Shown here piece after piece: positions 17,941 through 25,617 of a DNA stretch of 64,000 nt. Origin of the DNA: an uncultured Dokdonia sp. (lineage in GTDB: Bacteria > Bacteroidota > Bacteroidia > Flavobacteriales > Flavobacteriaceae); assembly GCF_947492535.1 (NCBI RefSeq), contig NZ_CANLNH010000018.1, positions 39,011 to 103,010 on the forward strand, in the 5' to 3' direction. A program made the position numbers and the translations under genes. Under the pieces are notes generated by a model. That model was not told the DNA's origin, did not search any database, and saw only the letters and a list, made by a program, of their open reading frames with translations. How positions within the stretch are numbered: position 1 is the stretch's first letter; every line of letters starts with the position of its first letter.

Positions 17941-17956
17941 CGCTTTCGCGAAAGCG
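17941..17956. repeat. Dispersed 16-bp palindrome, exact copy (intergenic)
   Basis: CGCTTTCGCGAAAGCG, flanked by TAA and TATAAAG. It lies about 140 bp upstream of the small secreted protein gene and about 70 bp from the sucC terminator. Confidence 0.9.
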
Positions 17957-18022
17957 TATAAAGCATCTTTTTAAAAGAATACATAAATAGTTATATGATT
18001 GATACTAAAATGCTTAAAAACA

Positions 18023-18059
18023 AAAAGCTCTTTCAACGTATTACGCTAAAAGAGCTTTT
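18023..18059 (-). terminator. Rho-independent terminator of sucC
   Basis: An 11-bp stem AAAAGCTCTTT / AAAGAGCTTTT encloses a 15-nt loop and sits 21 bp past the sucC stop, with a T-tract on the transcribed side. Confidence 0.75.
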
Positions 18060-18079
18060 ATTCTTATTGTTAAGGTAGT

Positions 18080-19270
18080 TTATGCTAAAACCGCCTGAAC
18101 TTTATCTGCAGCCTCTTGGAATTCTACAGCACTTTGTACATCAAGACCACTATTATCTATTAATTCTTTTGCAATATCTGCATTTGTTCCTTGTAAACGA
18201 ACAATGATAGGTACTTCTATATTCCCCATGTTTTTGTATGCATCTACAATACCTTGCGCAACACGATCACAACGTACAATACCTCCAAATATATTTACAA
18301 GAATTGCTTTTACGTTTGGATCTTTAAGGATTAGATCAAATGCTATTTCAACACGTTCTGCATCTGCAGTACCTCCTACGTCAAGGAAGTTTGCAGGCTC
18401 TCCTCCAGCTTGTTTGATAAGATCCATTGTTGCCATAGCAAGTCCGGCTCCGTTTACCATACATCCTACATTTCCATCTAAATCAACATAGTTAAGACCT
18501 ACAGCTTTAGCTTCTACTTCTACTGCATTTTCTTCACGCTCATCACGTAATGCTGCAAGATCTTTATGACGGAAAAGTGCATTTTCATCTAAAGATACTT
18601 TAGAATCGACAGCCATTATTTTATCATCACTCGTTTTAAGAACAGGGTTGATTTCAAATAATGAACTATCTGTAGAAACATATGCCTTATATAAAGAAGC
18701 AACAAATTTTGTCATTTCTTTAAAAGCAGTACCACTTAATCCTAAATTGAAAGCAATTTTACGGGTTTGAAATGGTAATAATCCTGTAGCAGGATTTATT
18801 TCTTCAGTAAAGATAAGATGCGGTGTCTCTTCTGCAACCGTTTCTATATCCATACCACCTTCTGTAGAATACATAATCATATTACGACCTGTACTTCTAT
18901 TTAAAAGGACAGACATATAATATTCTTCTGGTTCATTATCTCCTGGATAGTATACATCTTCAGCAATTAGTACTTGGTGTACTTTTTTTCCTTCTGCACT
19001 TGTTTGCGGAGTCACAAGATTCATTCCTATGATTTGACCAGCAATTTCTTCTACTTGTTCAAGACTTTTGGCAAGTTTTACACCACCACCTTTACCACGG
19101 CCACCGGCGTGAACTTGTGCTTTTATAACGTGCCAACCTGTTCCAGTTTCTTCAGTAAGTTTTTTTGCAGCAGCAACAGCCTCTGCAGGTGTAGTGGCAA
19201 CAATACCTCTTTGGATACGTACGCCAAAACTAGCTAACATTTCTTTTCCTTGATACTCGTGTAGATTCAT
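18080..19270 (-). CDS. sucC: Succinyl-CoA synthetase, beta subunit
   Basis: The enzyme couples succinyl-CoA cleavage to nucleoside triphosphate formation in the TCA cycle. It works with the alpha subunit SucD, which is not encoded nearby. The N-terminal ATP-grasp domain starts MNLHEYQGKEMLASFGV and has the glycine-rich VHAGGRGKGGGVKLAK. The C-terminal CoA-ligase domain holds NFLDVGGTADAERV and the signature VNIFGGIVRCDRVAQGI. At 396 residues it is close to the usual 388-390. It has its own promoter and terminator, so it is transcribed alone. Confidence 0.97.
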   Translation of the reverse strand: MNLHEYQGKEMLASFGVRIQRGIVATTPAEAVAAAKKLTEETGTGWHVIKAQVHAGGRGKGGGVKLAKSLEQVEEIAGQIIGMNLVTPQTSAEGKKVHQVLIAEDVYYPGDNEPEEYYMSVLLNRSTGRNMIMYSTEGGMDIETVAEETPHLIFTEEINPATGLLPFQTRKIAFNLGLSGTAFKEMTKFVASLYKAYVSTDSSLFEINPVLKTSDDKIMAVDSKVSLDENALFRHKDLAALRDEREENAVEVEAKAVGLNYVDLDGNVGCMVNGAGLAMATMDLIKQAGGEPANFLDVGGTADAERVEIAFDLILKDPNVKAILVNIFGGIVRCDRVAQGIVDAYKNMGNIEVPIIVRLQGTNADIAKELIDNSGLDVQSAVEFQEAADKVQAVLA

Positions 19271-19305
19271 AATACCTTTTTATATGGTGCTTTATTTATG
19301 CTGTG

Positions 19306-19336
19306 CAAAAGTAACAAAAGCGCTACGGGAGCACAA
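19306..19336 (-). promoter_or_regulatory. Bacteroidota-type promoter of sucC
   Basis: On the - strand, TTG (19336-19334) is followed after 20 bp by TACTTTTG (19313-19306). This matches the -33 TTG / -7 TAnnTTTG pattern of Bacteroidota sigma factor promoters. The expected transcript start is near 19300, about 30 nt before the sucC ATG. Confidence 0.7.
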
Positions 19337-19392
19337 TAGTTTTTAGATTAAAATTAAATGATATGTCTAAGTATTTGTAGAAAGCTTACTAA

Positions 19393-19668
19393 TCATACGA
19401 TTTCAGCGCTTAAACCAGCCTGTAAAAGTTTAGAACATCTTGGTTTAAGATCATCATAGTCTCCTGTTTTTACAGTACATTTTCCTTTGTAATGTACAAT
19501 TAAGGAGCATTGGTGTGCTTGTTCTTCCGTATGGTCGCAAGCTCCTATAAGACAGTTAATAACATGATCAAATGTATTTACTTCATCATTGTATAATACA
19601 ATCTCATGCTGCTTTTGTTCTTCTGTGAGGACGTCTACGTCTTCTTGGTATTTTTCTTTTGTACTCAT
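19393..19668 (-). CDS. clpS: ATP-dependent Clp protease adaptor ClpS
   Basis: ClpS delivers N-degron substrates to the ClpA-type chaperone. The 91-residue protein has a charged, flexible N-terminus (about residues 1-22), then the core EIVLYNDEVNTFDHVINCL. In that core the NDE-x-NTFDHV segment corresponds to the conserved NDD-x-TPMEFV specificity region. The later HQCSLIVHYKGKCTVKTGD is also characteristic. It lies between sucC and prmA on the same strand with about 78-120 bp gaps on each side. Confidence 0.93.
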   Translation of the reverse strand: MSTKEKYQEDVDVLTEEQKQHEIVLYNDEVNTFDHVINCLIGACDHTEEQAHQCSLIVHYKGKCTVKTGDYDDLKPRCSKLLQAGLSAEIV

Positions 19669-19746
19669 GAGAGTAAACTTTTTGAATAGAAATTTACAAA
19701 ATAAATTGCTTATTACTTATAATAGTAATGTTTTATAACATAAAAT

Positions 19747-20613
19747 TTAAGAAGTTCTTTTTTCAAATTTACAAGCTACCCAATTATTACGTTCATAGTT
19801 ACCAACGAAATAAAGTCCGTTTTCATTGCATTTTTCTGTAATTAAAGCAATGTCTTCAGTATAAAAACCACTTAACAGTAAAATACCACCCGAAGAAAGA
19901 CAAGCAGCATATGTAGCAATGTCTTGTAATAAGATGTTCCTGTTAATATTAGCAATTACTAAATCATAGGCTTTGTCTTTCAGTAAAGAGGCATCGCCTT
20001 CATATACTGTTATATGCTTACGGTTATTTCTCTCTGCATTTTCTATAGAATTAAGATAACACCAATTATCAATATCAATAGCATCTATAGGATGAGCCCC
20101 TTTCATTTCGGCTAGGATGGCAAGTACTCCAGTACCACAACCCATATCCAAGGTCTTTTTATCTGTGATATCAAGTTTTAAAAGATGCTTTATCATCATA
20201 TGAGTAGTCTCATGATGACCTGTGCCAAATGACATTTTTGGCTCAATAACAATATCAAACTCTACGTCTGTTTTTTCATGAAAAGGAGCGCGTACAGCAC
20301 AGCGTCCATCTACTTCAATAGGGTCGAAGTTTTTTTCCCATTCTTCATTCCAATTTACCTGTTCAATTTCTTGAGCAGTATATGAAATTTCAAATTCGTC
20401 AGATTTTAAAATTTGAATATCAGTGAGTAAATGTTCAAAATCTAAAGGTGTATTATTCGGAAAAGCTTCTTCTTTTTGAATATAGGCAATTACGCCCGTT
20501 TCGGTTTCTGTAAAACTTTCAAAACCAGCATAGCCTAATTCAGCTATTAAAATTTCGGTAGCAGGAACAGTAGGTTGTATTGTAAACGTATATCCTAGAT
20601 ATATGGGTGTCAT
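19747..20613 (-). CDS. prmA: Ribosomal protein L11 methyltransferase
   Basis: PrmA trimethylates ribosomal protein L11. The N-terminal substrate-recognition domain (about residues 1-100) is followed by VIEPKMSFGTGHHETTHMMI, then the SAM-binding TLDMGCGTGVLAILAEMKGA, then VIANINRNILL, which corresponds to the conserved NI-x-A region after motif IV. The length (288 aa) is normal. It overlaps the subtilase gene upstream by 4 bp, so the two are translationally coupled, an odd functional partnership. Confidence 0.93.
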   Translation of the reverse strand: MTPIYLGYTFTIQPTVPATEILIAELGYAGFESFTETETGVIAYIQKEEAFPNNTPLDFEHLLTDIQILKSDEFEISYTAQEIEQVNWNEEWEKNFDPIEVDGRCAVRAPFHEKTDVEFDIVIEPKMSFGTGHHETTHMMIKHLLKLDITDKKTLDMGCGTGVLAILAEMKGAHPIDAIDIDNWCYLNSIENAERNNRKHITVYEGDASLLKDKAYDLVIANINRNILLQDIATYAACLSSGGILLLSGFYTEDIALITEKCNENGLYFVGNYERNNWVACKFEKRTS

Positions 20614-22220
20614 TCTTTAATTTCTTTGCAGTTATAAGACGTGTTTGAATCAATTTTTAGTAAAATTTCTCCATTTTCGTCCGGCAAAAGTACAGTTTCA
20701 TTTTCAATTAAGATTTCATTTTTTGCAGTAAAATCTACAGAAACACTATCCGTGAATTTTTGATTTTTGATTTTTAATTTATAAGGAGCTTGTAGTTTAA
20801 AGTTCCAACGACTAAAGTTTTGATTTTCAATAACAGTATATAATTCTAGTTGTAACATGTTATAACTCATTTTTACTGCACGGCCAGTATGTAAACTACC
20901 AGCACCATACATTCCTTTAAATGGGGCATTTGCTTTTATGTGATCTATATTGGTTGCTGTTAATTTTATAATGCTATTCACTTCATCTACAGATAAACAA
21001 GGGTTAATAGAAAACATAAGCCCTATAGTCCCAGTTACTAATGGAGCAGCGGGGGATGTTTTTTCAACTTTGTTATATAGAATTTCCCCATCTTCTAAAT
21101 ACTTATTATATCTAAATATAAAGTTGCCAGGTGCGAGAATATCTACCTGTGGGTCTAGATTATTTGTAGAAGCTTGAAAAATAAATTGCTCTCCATTGAT
21201 GTCATTTTTTTTAAAACCTACAGTTCTTCCCACATAATATTTTAAACCTATCGCATATGTATTTCCTTTTTCACTGGTATGTAATGTTTCTGTGATATCA
21301 TCAAATCTATGCTGTATGCTTCCCACAGAAATAACATGTTCATAAGCGCCTGGGTATCTAGGAGCTTTTCCTTTCGTTTTGTTAAATGATGCATTATGCG
21401 GTACAGAAACAATCACAGTACCGTTATCTCTCATCTCATTAATGGCTTCTTGGGCTGTTTCATAATAACGAGTACTACCCCAACTACAATTAATTACTTT
21501 TGCGCCTGCTCTAGATAATTCTAATAATTGATTTAAAAATTTAAAATCTCCATATGTAGTTGTATAAACACTACAATTGTAGCAGATTCCCGTACTGCCA
21601 TAACCATTATCTCCTTGCCCAACGGCAGTTTCTGCGATAGCAATTCCATGACCTTTAGAATAGGAGCTTTTTTTAAACACTTTAATTTTTCCTTTAAACT
21701 CTGGGTTTTCGGGATCAACATATCCATCAGAAATACCTACAATGATATCTCTACTACCCGTTGTGTAATACCACGCTTCAGGAACGCCTAGAAAGTCATA
21801 ATAATCTAAATACGCCTGTATTCCTTGATTACTTCCTGTTGTACTTGTTGTTCCATAATCGTTAGGTTCATATATCTTTATGGTTTCTGGTAATAGGCTT
21901 TCGCCAAATTCAAAAATGTCTGACACCTCTTCTAATAATGCTTTCTGGAAATTAGGACTAGTGGCAATGACAAAATATGTGCGCTTTAACTTATCTCGAT
22001 CTGCATATTTAAACCCTTTTCTAAATACTTTCACTTGGTATTTTTTAAAAAGAGATTTTAGTTTTTGATGATCTCCTGTATAGGACACAATAGAATCTTT
22101 TGTAACAACAGGTATTTCAATATCTTCATCTATAGCTCGGATGTAAAAACGATCTTCTTGCGCATAGATAGCCGAGGAGCATAGTATTCCAAAAATGATA
22201 TAAAGGTATATAGTTTTCAC
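20610..22220 (-). CDS. Secreted S8 (subtilisin-like) serine protease
   Basis: The signal peptide (residues 1-20, ending SAIYAQ) is followed by a prodomain-like region to about residue 125 and an S8 catalytic domain. The triad can be placed: Asp165 in VGISDGYVDP, His191 in KGHGIAIAETAVG and Ser389 in KTSPAAPLVTG. The usual GTSMAAP is altered to KTSPAAP but keeps the Ser. The last ~100 residues are a beta-rich tail without an obvious type IX sorting domain. It starts 4 bp after a small coiled-coil protein gene and is coupled to prmA. Substrates are unknown. Confidence 0.88.
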   Translation of the reverse strand: MKTIYLYIIFGILCSSAIYAQEDRFYIRAIDEDIEIPVVTKDSIVSYTGDHQKLKSLFKKYQVKVFRKGFKYADRDKLKRTYFVIATSPNFQKALLEEVSDIFEFGESLLPETIKIYEPNDYGTTSTTGSNQGIQAYLDYYDFLGVPEAWYYTTGSRDIIVGISDGYVDPENPEFKGKIKVFKKSSYSKGHGIAIAETAVGQGDNGYGSTGICYNCSVYTTTYGDFKFLNQLLELSRAGAKVINCSWGSTRYYETAQEAINEMRDNGTVIVSVPHNASFNKTKGKAPRYPGAYEHVISVGSIQHRFDDITETLHTSEKGNTYAIGLKYYVGRTVGFKKNDINGEQFIFQASTNNLDPQVDILAPGNFIFRYNKYLEDGEILYNKVEKTSPAAPLVTGTIGLMFSINPCLSVDEVNSIIKLTATNIDHIKANAPFKGMYGAGSLHTGRAVKMSYNMLQLELYTVIENQNFSRWNFKLQAPYKLKIKNQKFTDSVSVDFTAKNEILIENETVLLPDENGEILLKIDSNTSYNCKEIKE

Positions 22221-22224
22221 AAGC

Positions 22225-22740
22225 TTATCCTTTTATAACTTCTTGAATATGCTTGATTTGCTGTTGAAGATCATCATATTGTTCTTGTAGTTTTTCAACT
22301 TGATGTTCTTTTTCAATAAGATGTAAGGTGAGTTCTTCTATTTTTTTTAGAAGTAATGTATTCATCTGTCCTAATTCAATACCATTTTTTTGAACTTCTT
22401 CCGTAGTAGGAACTTCAGGTAAGTGGCCATAGGTATTGATGTATTTTTCTATTTCGCGTAAGCGCATTAAATCATATCCATCTTCAAACACATAATCTGC
22501 CCATTCTTTAAGATCTAGTTTTGCAGATTTAGCATGGATTTGTCCATTTACTTCCAGTTTATCTGTTGGATCTTTTTTGCCAATTCCTACATATCCATCT
22601 TTTGTGATATATACAGCATTTTGCTCTTTAGTATTTTCAAGAAGTGTAAGAGAACCATCTGTATTGGTAATTACTTGTTGCGCTTGGCAAGAGAAGCAAA
22701 TGCTAATACAAAGAAAAAGGAGTAAATAAGAAACTTTCAT
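22225..22740 (-). CDS. Secreted coiled-coil protein with tail-fibre-like repeat
   Basis: This 171-residue protein has a signal peptide that may be a lipoprotein signal (CISICFSC, Cys18). The segment VGIGKKDPTDKLEVNGQIHA is the short repeat common in phage tail-fibre and endosialidase-chaperone-like proteins of Bacteroidota. The next part, YDLMRLREIEKYINTYGHLP, is also typical. The final 45 residues are a strong coiled coil. It probably forms a surface trimer. It is upstream of the subtilase gene in one operon, so the protease might process it, but that is inference. A degenerate palindrome (22451-22464 region) encodes part of RLREIE. Confidence 0.6.
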   Translation of the reverse strand: MKVSYLLLFLCISICFSCQAQQVITNTDGSLTLLENTKEQNAVYITKDGYVGIGKKDPTDKLEVNGQIHAKSAKLDLKEWADYVFEDGYDLMRLREIEKYINTYGHLPEVPTTEEVQKNGIELGQMNTLLLKKIEELTLHLIEKEHQVEKLQEQYDDLQQQIKHIQEVIKG

Positions 22741-23198
22741 CTATTTAAAAATTTTTATTAGAAATGAAGTAAATAAAAATTTTCTGCTTAGATCAACCGC
22801 TTTGCTTTCGCATAAAAAATTTAATTGTTTCGATAGGCAAGCAAAAAATTAATTTTGTTTATGCTCATTTCATAGTCTATAGTTATAGACCTAAGGTATA
22901 AAAATACTATGAAAGTTGCTTTAAAATATATGTAAGTGCTTTATTGGCACCGACAAAAGGCTGAAAAATCCGATGTCTGGCTCGAAATTAGAATTCAGTT
23001 TCGTATAAATGTATTATGACCTATTGTGCATTTTGAGTAATTTCATCGATTTTTTCCCTAACCCTAAAGGGAATATCGACGAAATTTTTAGTTCTTCCTT
23101 TAGGATTGAGGTAAAAACTAAAAATTTCACTAGAAAATTAGAGTGATGAACATCTAAATGCACAACGGGTTGTTATAGACGTATCTCAAGGGAGTTTA
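22741..23198. other. 458-bp non-coding region rich in inverted repeats
   Basis: No credible gene is present. Inverted repeats found by eye are GTCTATA-N2-TATAGAC (22875-22890), CCTAAAGG/CCTTTAGG (23063-23070 and 23097-23104) and the 13-bp pair GAAATTTTTAGTT/AACTAAAAATTTC (23081-23093 and 23116-23128). Outer arms TTGTGCATTT/AAATGCACAA (23024-23033 and 23156-23165) bound a 142-bp block. The block could be a small non-autonomous element, a structured RNA or a composite terminator for tpiA, which ends at 23199. Confidence 0.55.
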
Positions 23199-23951
23199 CT
23201 AGAAAGCATTTACGATTTCAAAAAAGTCATCTGCTTTTAAAGAAGCACCACCAATAAGGCCACCATCAACATCTGGCTTTGAGAAAATTTCTTTTGCATT
23301 TCCTGGTTTTACAGAACCTCCATATAATATAGAGACTTGATCTGCAGTCGTTGCATCATAAGAATCTTTTACTGTTTTTCGTATAAATGCATGCATTTCT
23401 TGTGCTTGTTCTGGAGATGCTGTCTCTCCAGTTCCTATAGCCCAAACAGGTTCATATGCTAATACGATATGTGACCATTGTGCCGAAGTAAGGTGAAAAA
23501 TTGCATTTTTAAGTTGGCTTTCTACCACATCAAAATGCTTTCCAGATTTACGATCTTCCAGTTCTTCTCCAAAACAAAAAATAACAGTAAATCCATGCGC
23601 TATGGCCGTTGTGACTTTTTGAGTAAGTAATGCATCATCTTCATGGAAGTAAGCACGACGCTCACTATGTCCTAAAATGACTGTGTTTACACCAATGCTA
23701 TCAATCATACTAGCTGATATTTCACCAGTGTATGCGCCACTTTCTGCTTGATGCATATTTTGAGCTGCTACTTGTATCTCACTGTCTTGTAATGTAGTCA
23801 CAGCCGCATGTAAATTAATGGATGTAGGGGCTACAATTACTTGAGCATCTCCTGTGTTTTTCTTTTCTTTAAGCGCAGTCAGTAAAGCTTGCGTTTCAGA
23901 AAGATTTTTATTCATTTTCCAGTTTCCAGCGACAATATGTTTTCTAGACAT
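23199..23951 (-). CDS. tpiA: Triose-phosphate isomerase
   Basis: It interconverts dihydroxyacetone phosphate and glyceraldehyde 3-phosphate in glycolysis. Catalytic elements are all visible: the Lys in VAGNWKMNKN, the His in ILGHSERRAYFHE and the Glu in LAYEPVWAIGTGETAS with the closing loop. The phosphate-binding YGGSVKPGNAKEI and GGLIGGASL follow. At 250 residues it is of standard length. Its upstream region carries an unusual chain of hairpins. Confidence 0.97.
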   Translation of the reverse strand: MSRKHIVAGNWKMNKNLSETQALLTALKEKKNTGDAQVIVAPTSINLHAAVTTLQDSEIQVAAQNMHQAESGAYTGEISASMIDSIGVNTVILGHSERRAYFHEDDALLTQKVTTAIAHGFTVIFCFGEELEDRKSGKHFDVVESQLKNAIFHLTSAQWSHIVLAYEPVWAIGTGETASPEQAQEMHAFIRKTVKDSYDATTADQVSILYGGSVKPGNAKEIFSKPDVDGGLIGGASLKADDFFEIVNAF

Positions 23952-23977
23952 GTAAGATGTGTTTTTATTAGTGAAAC

Positions 23978-24076
23978 ACTATTTTGAAAAGTTGTATAAC
24001 AACGTATTCAAAATAGTTAGTTGAACTAACCCCGCTTTTTCAGCGGGGTCCTTGGTTGAAGATTTTTTATCTTCAA
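23978..24076. promoter_or_regulatory. Chain of four hairpins upstream of tpiA
   Basis: Four inverted repeats lie nearly end to end. ACTATTTTGAA/TTCAAAATAGT (23978-24017) has GTTGT-ATA-ACAAC nested inside. GTTAGTT-G-AACTAAC spans 24016-24030. ACCCCGCT-TTTTC-AGCGGGGT spans 24029-24049. TTGAAGAT-N5-ATCTTCAA spans 24056-24076. They fall 27-125 bp before the tpiA ATG and after the end of the upstream - strand gene, so they could end its transcript or form the tpiA leader. Neighbouring arms share bases, so the hairpins could be mutually exclusive. Confidence 0.5.
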
Positions 24077-24239
24077 GTACAAAAATATCAATAAGATTGA
24101 TAATCTTCTTATAAAATAGAAGAAGAAATGTATTATTGTGAATGTCTCAATAGGGAAGACTTGCAGCTATTGATACGTGAAAAAAAAGATGTTTTTCTGT
24201 ATTTCATTGCATAAAATGTAACAAAAGAGAAAAAAGTAA

Positions 24240-24515
24240 TTAGCGTCTGGATAATTTAAAGACCCTCCAAAGAATATAGATGGCTGTTGTCTGTAAAAGT
24301 GTGTTAACTAATATTAATATACCTATAAATGAAGAGGAACCATTAACATAGTATGGGTAATCTTTACTTATAAAATATAATGGGATAGAAGTAATAAAGT
24401 TTAAAATAGAAACAATAAGCGTATTAGATGATATTTGGTATGTGAGATTAGCAATAAAAGAAATCACTAAGTCAAATATAAGAATAGAAAAGAAGAATTT
24501 AATAAACATTTTCAT
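24240..24515 (-). CDS. Small membrane protein of unknown function
   Basis: This 91-residue hydrophobic protein has about three membrane segments (starting FIKFFFSILIFDLVISFIA) and a basic end (WRVFKLSRR). It begins 25 bp after the OppB-type permease gene and probably belongs to the same transcript. I recognise no family. It may be a lineage-specific gene. Confidence 0.5.
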   Translation of the reverse strand: MKMFIKFFFSILIFDLVISFIANLTYQISSNTLIVSILNFITSIPLYFISKDYPYYVNGSSSFIGILILVNTLLQTTAIYILWRVFKLSRR

Positions 24516-24540
24516 ACGCTAATGTGAAATGAGTTTGCAA

Positions 24541-25617
24541 TTATGACAAACGTATTTTTGGGTCTAACCATCCATAAATCAGGTCTACAAAAATATTAAT
24601 AACAATAAATAGTGTAGCAATCACAATTACAGCACCCATAATAATAGGTAAGTCTAACGTATTAAGTGCATCTACAATTTCTTTTCCTAATCCATTCCAA
24701 CCAAAAATATATTCTACAAATACCGCTCCAGCAAGCATAGATGCAAACCAACCTGAAACAGCAGTAACTACTGGATTCAATGCATTTTTTAAAGCATGTT
24801 TTCGTATAATTTGAAAGTTACTTAATCCTTTAGCCTTGGCCGTTCGAATGTATTCTTGATTATATACTTCTAATAAAGAATTACGCATGAGTTGTATCAC
24901 CACAGCAAGCGGTCGTATTCCTAATACAAAAGCAGGAAGGATCAAATTTTTCCATTGTATCGTGATATGCTCCCCAAAATCATCCATAGCATAAAGGCTT
25001 CCTGTCATATTCAAATTGGTATACTTATGAAGTACAAAACCAAAAAGCCATGCAAATAGAATGGCACTAAAAAAACTAGGAACACTCATCCCTAGCGTAC
25101 TTATAATTTGAATGGTTCTATCCACCCAAGTATCTCGCATCTGCGCTGAGATAATGCCAAATAAGATCCCTAGAATGATGGCAATACTAATGGCACTTAT
25201 AGCTAATACAAACGTATTAGGTAAGGTTTCTCCAATTACTTCGGTAACACGTTTTCCTGTCTTTTGAAAACTTTCGCGTAAATAAGGTGTTTTTAGCGCT
25301 ACCGTTGTTTCAGCTATAGAAAATAAAGAAATAGCATTATATTTTCCGGTACTTAAATGGGTGTAATTATGTTGTTCACTTGCGTGAAAAGATATAGGTG
25401 AGAGGTCGTTGATATAGTATAAATACTGCTTGTATAGTGGCTTGTCAAAACCATACTTAGCCCTTACAATGGCAAGTTGCTCTGGATCTTCATTTTGATC
25501 AAGCATCATACGTGCAGGATCTCCTGGTAATACATTAAATAAAAGAAATATGACAGTAACTACTCCTATGAGTGTTCCTATGGCATATCCTAATTTTTTT
25601 ATAATGTATGAGATCAT
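24541..25617 (-). CDS. OppB/DppB-type ABC transporter permease, without partner genes
   Basis: The N-terminus (IIKKLGYAIGTLIGVVTVIFLLF followed by LPGDPARMMLDQNEDP) is diagnostic of the DppB/OppB family. The coupling EAA-like loop YIRTAKAKGLSNFQIIRKHA docks the ATPase. The end GWLDPKIRLS is also conserved. About six membrane helices are seen in 358 residues. Such permeases normally pair with a DppC-type permease, two ATPases and a binding protein. None is encoded nearby. It overlaps the DoxX-type gene by 4 bp. Confidence 0.88.
   Translation of the reverse strand: MISYIIKKLGYAIGTLIGVVTVIFLLFNVLPGDPARMMLDQNEDPEQLAIVRAKYGFDKPLYKQYLYYINDLSPISFHASEQHNYTHLSTGKYNAISLFSIAETTVALKTPYLRESFQKTGKRVTEVIGETLPNTFVLAISAISIAIILGILFGIISAQMRDTWVDRTIQIISTLGMSVPSFFSAILFAWLFGFVLHKYTNLNMTGSLYAMDDFGEHITIQWKNLILPAFVLGIRPLAVVIQLMRNSLLEVYNQEYIRTAKAKGLSNFQIIRKHALKNALNPVVTAVSGWFASMLAGAVFVEYIFGWNGLGKEIVDALNTLDLPIIMGAVIVIATLFIVINIFVDLIYGWLDPKIRLS

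Noticed and set aside
18080..19270. Missing sucD as an unusual arrangement
   Set aside because: Unlinked sucC and sucD are, to my knowledge, common in this phylum, so this is not a striking absence.
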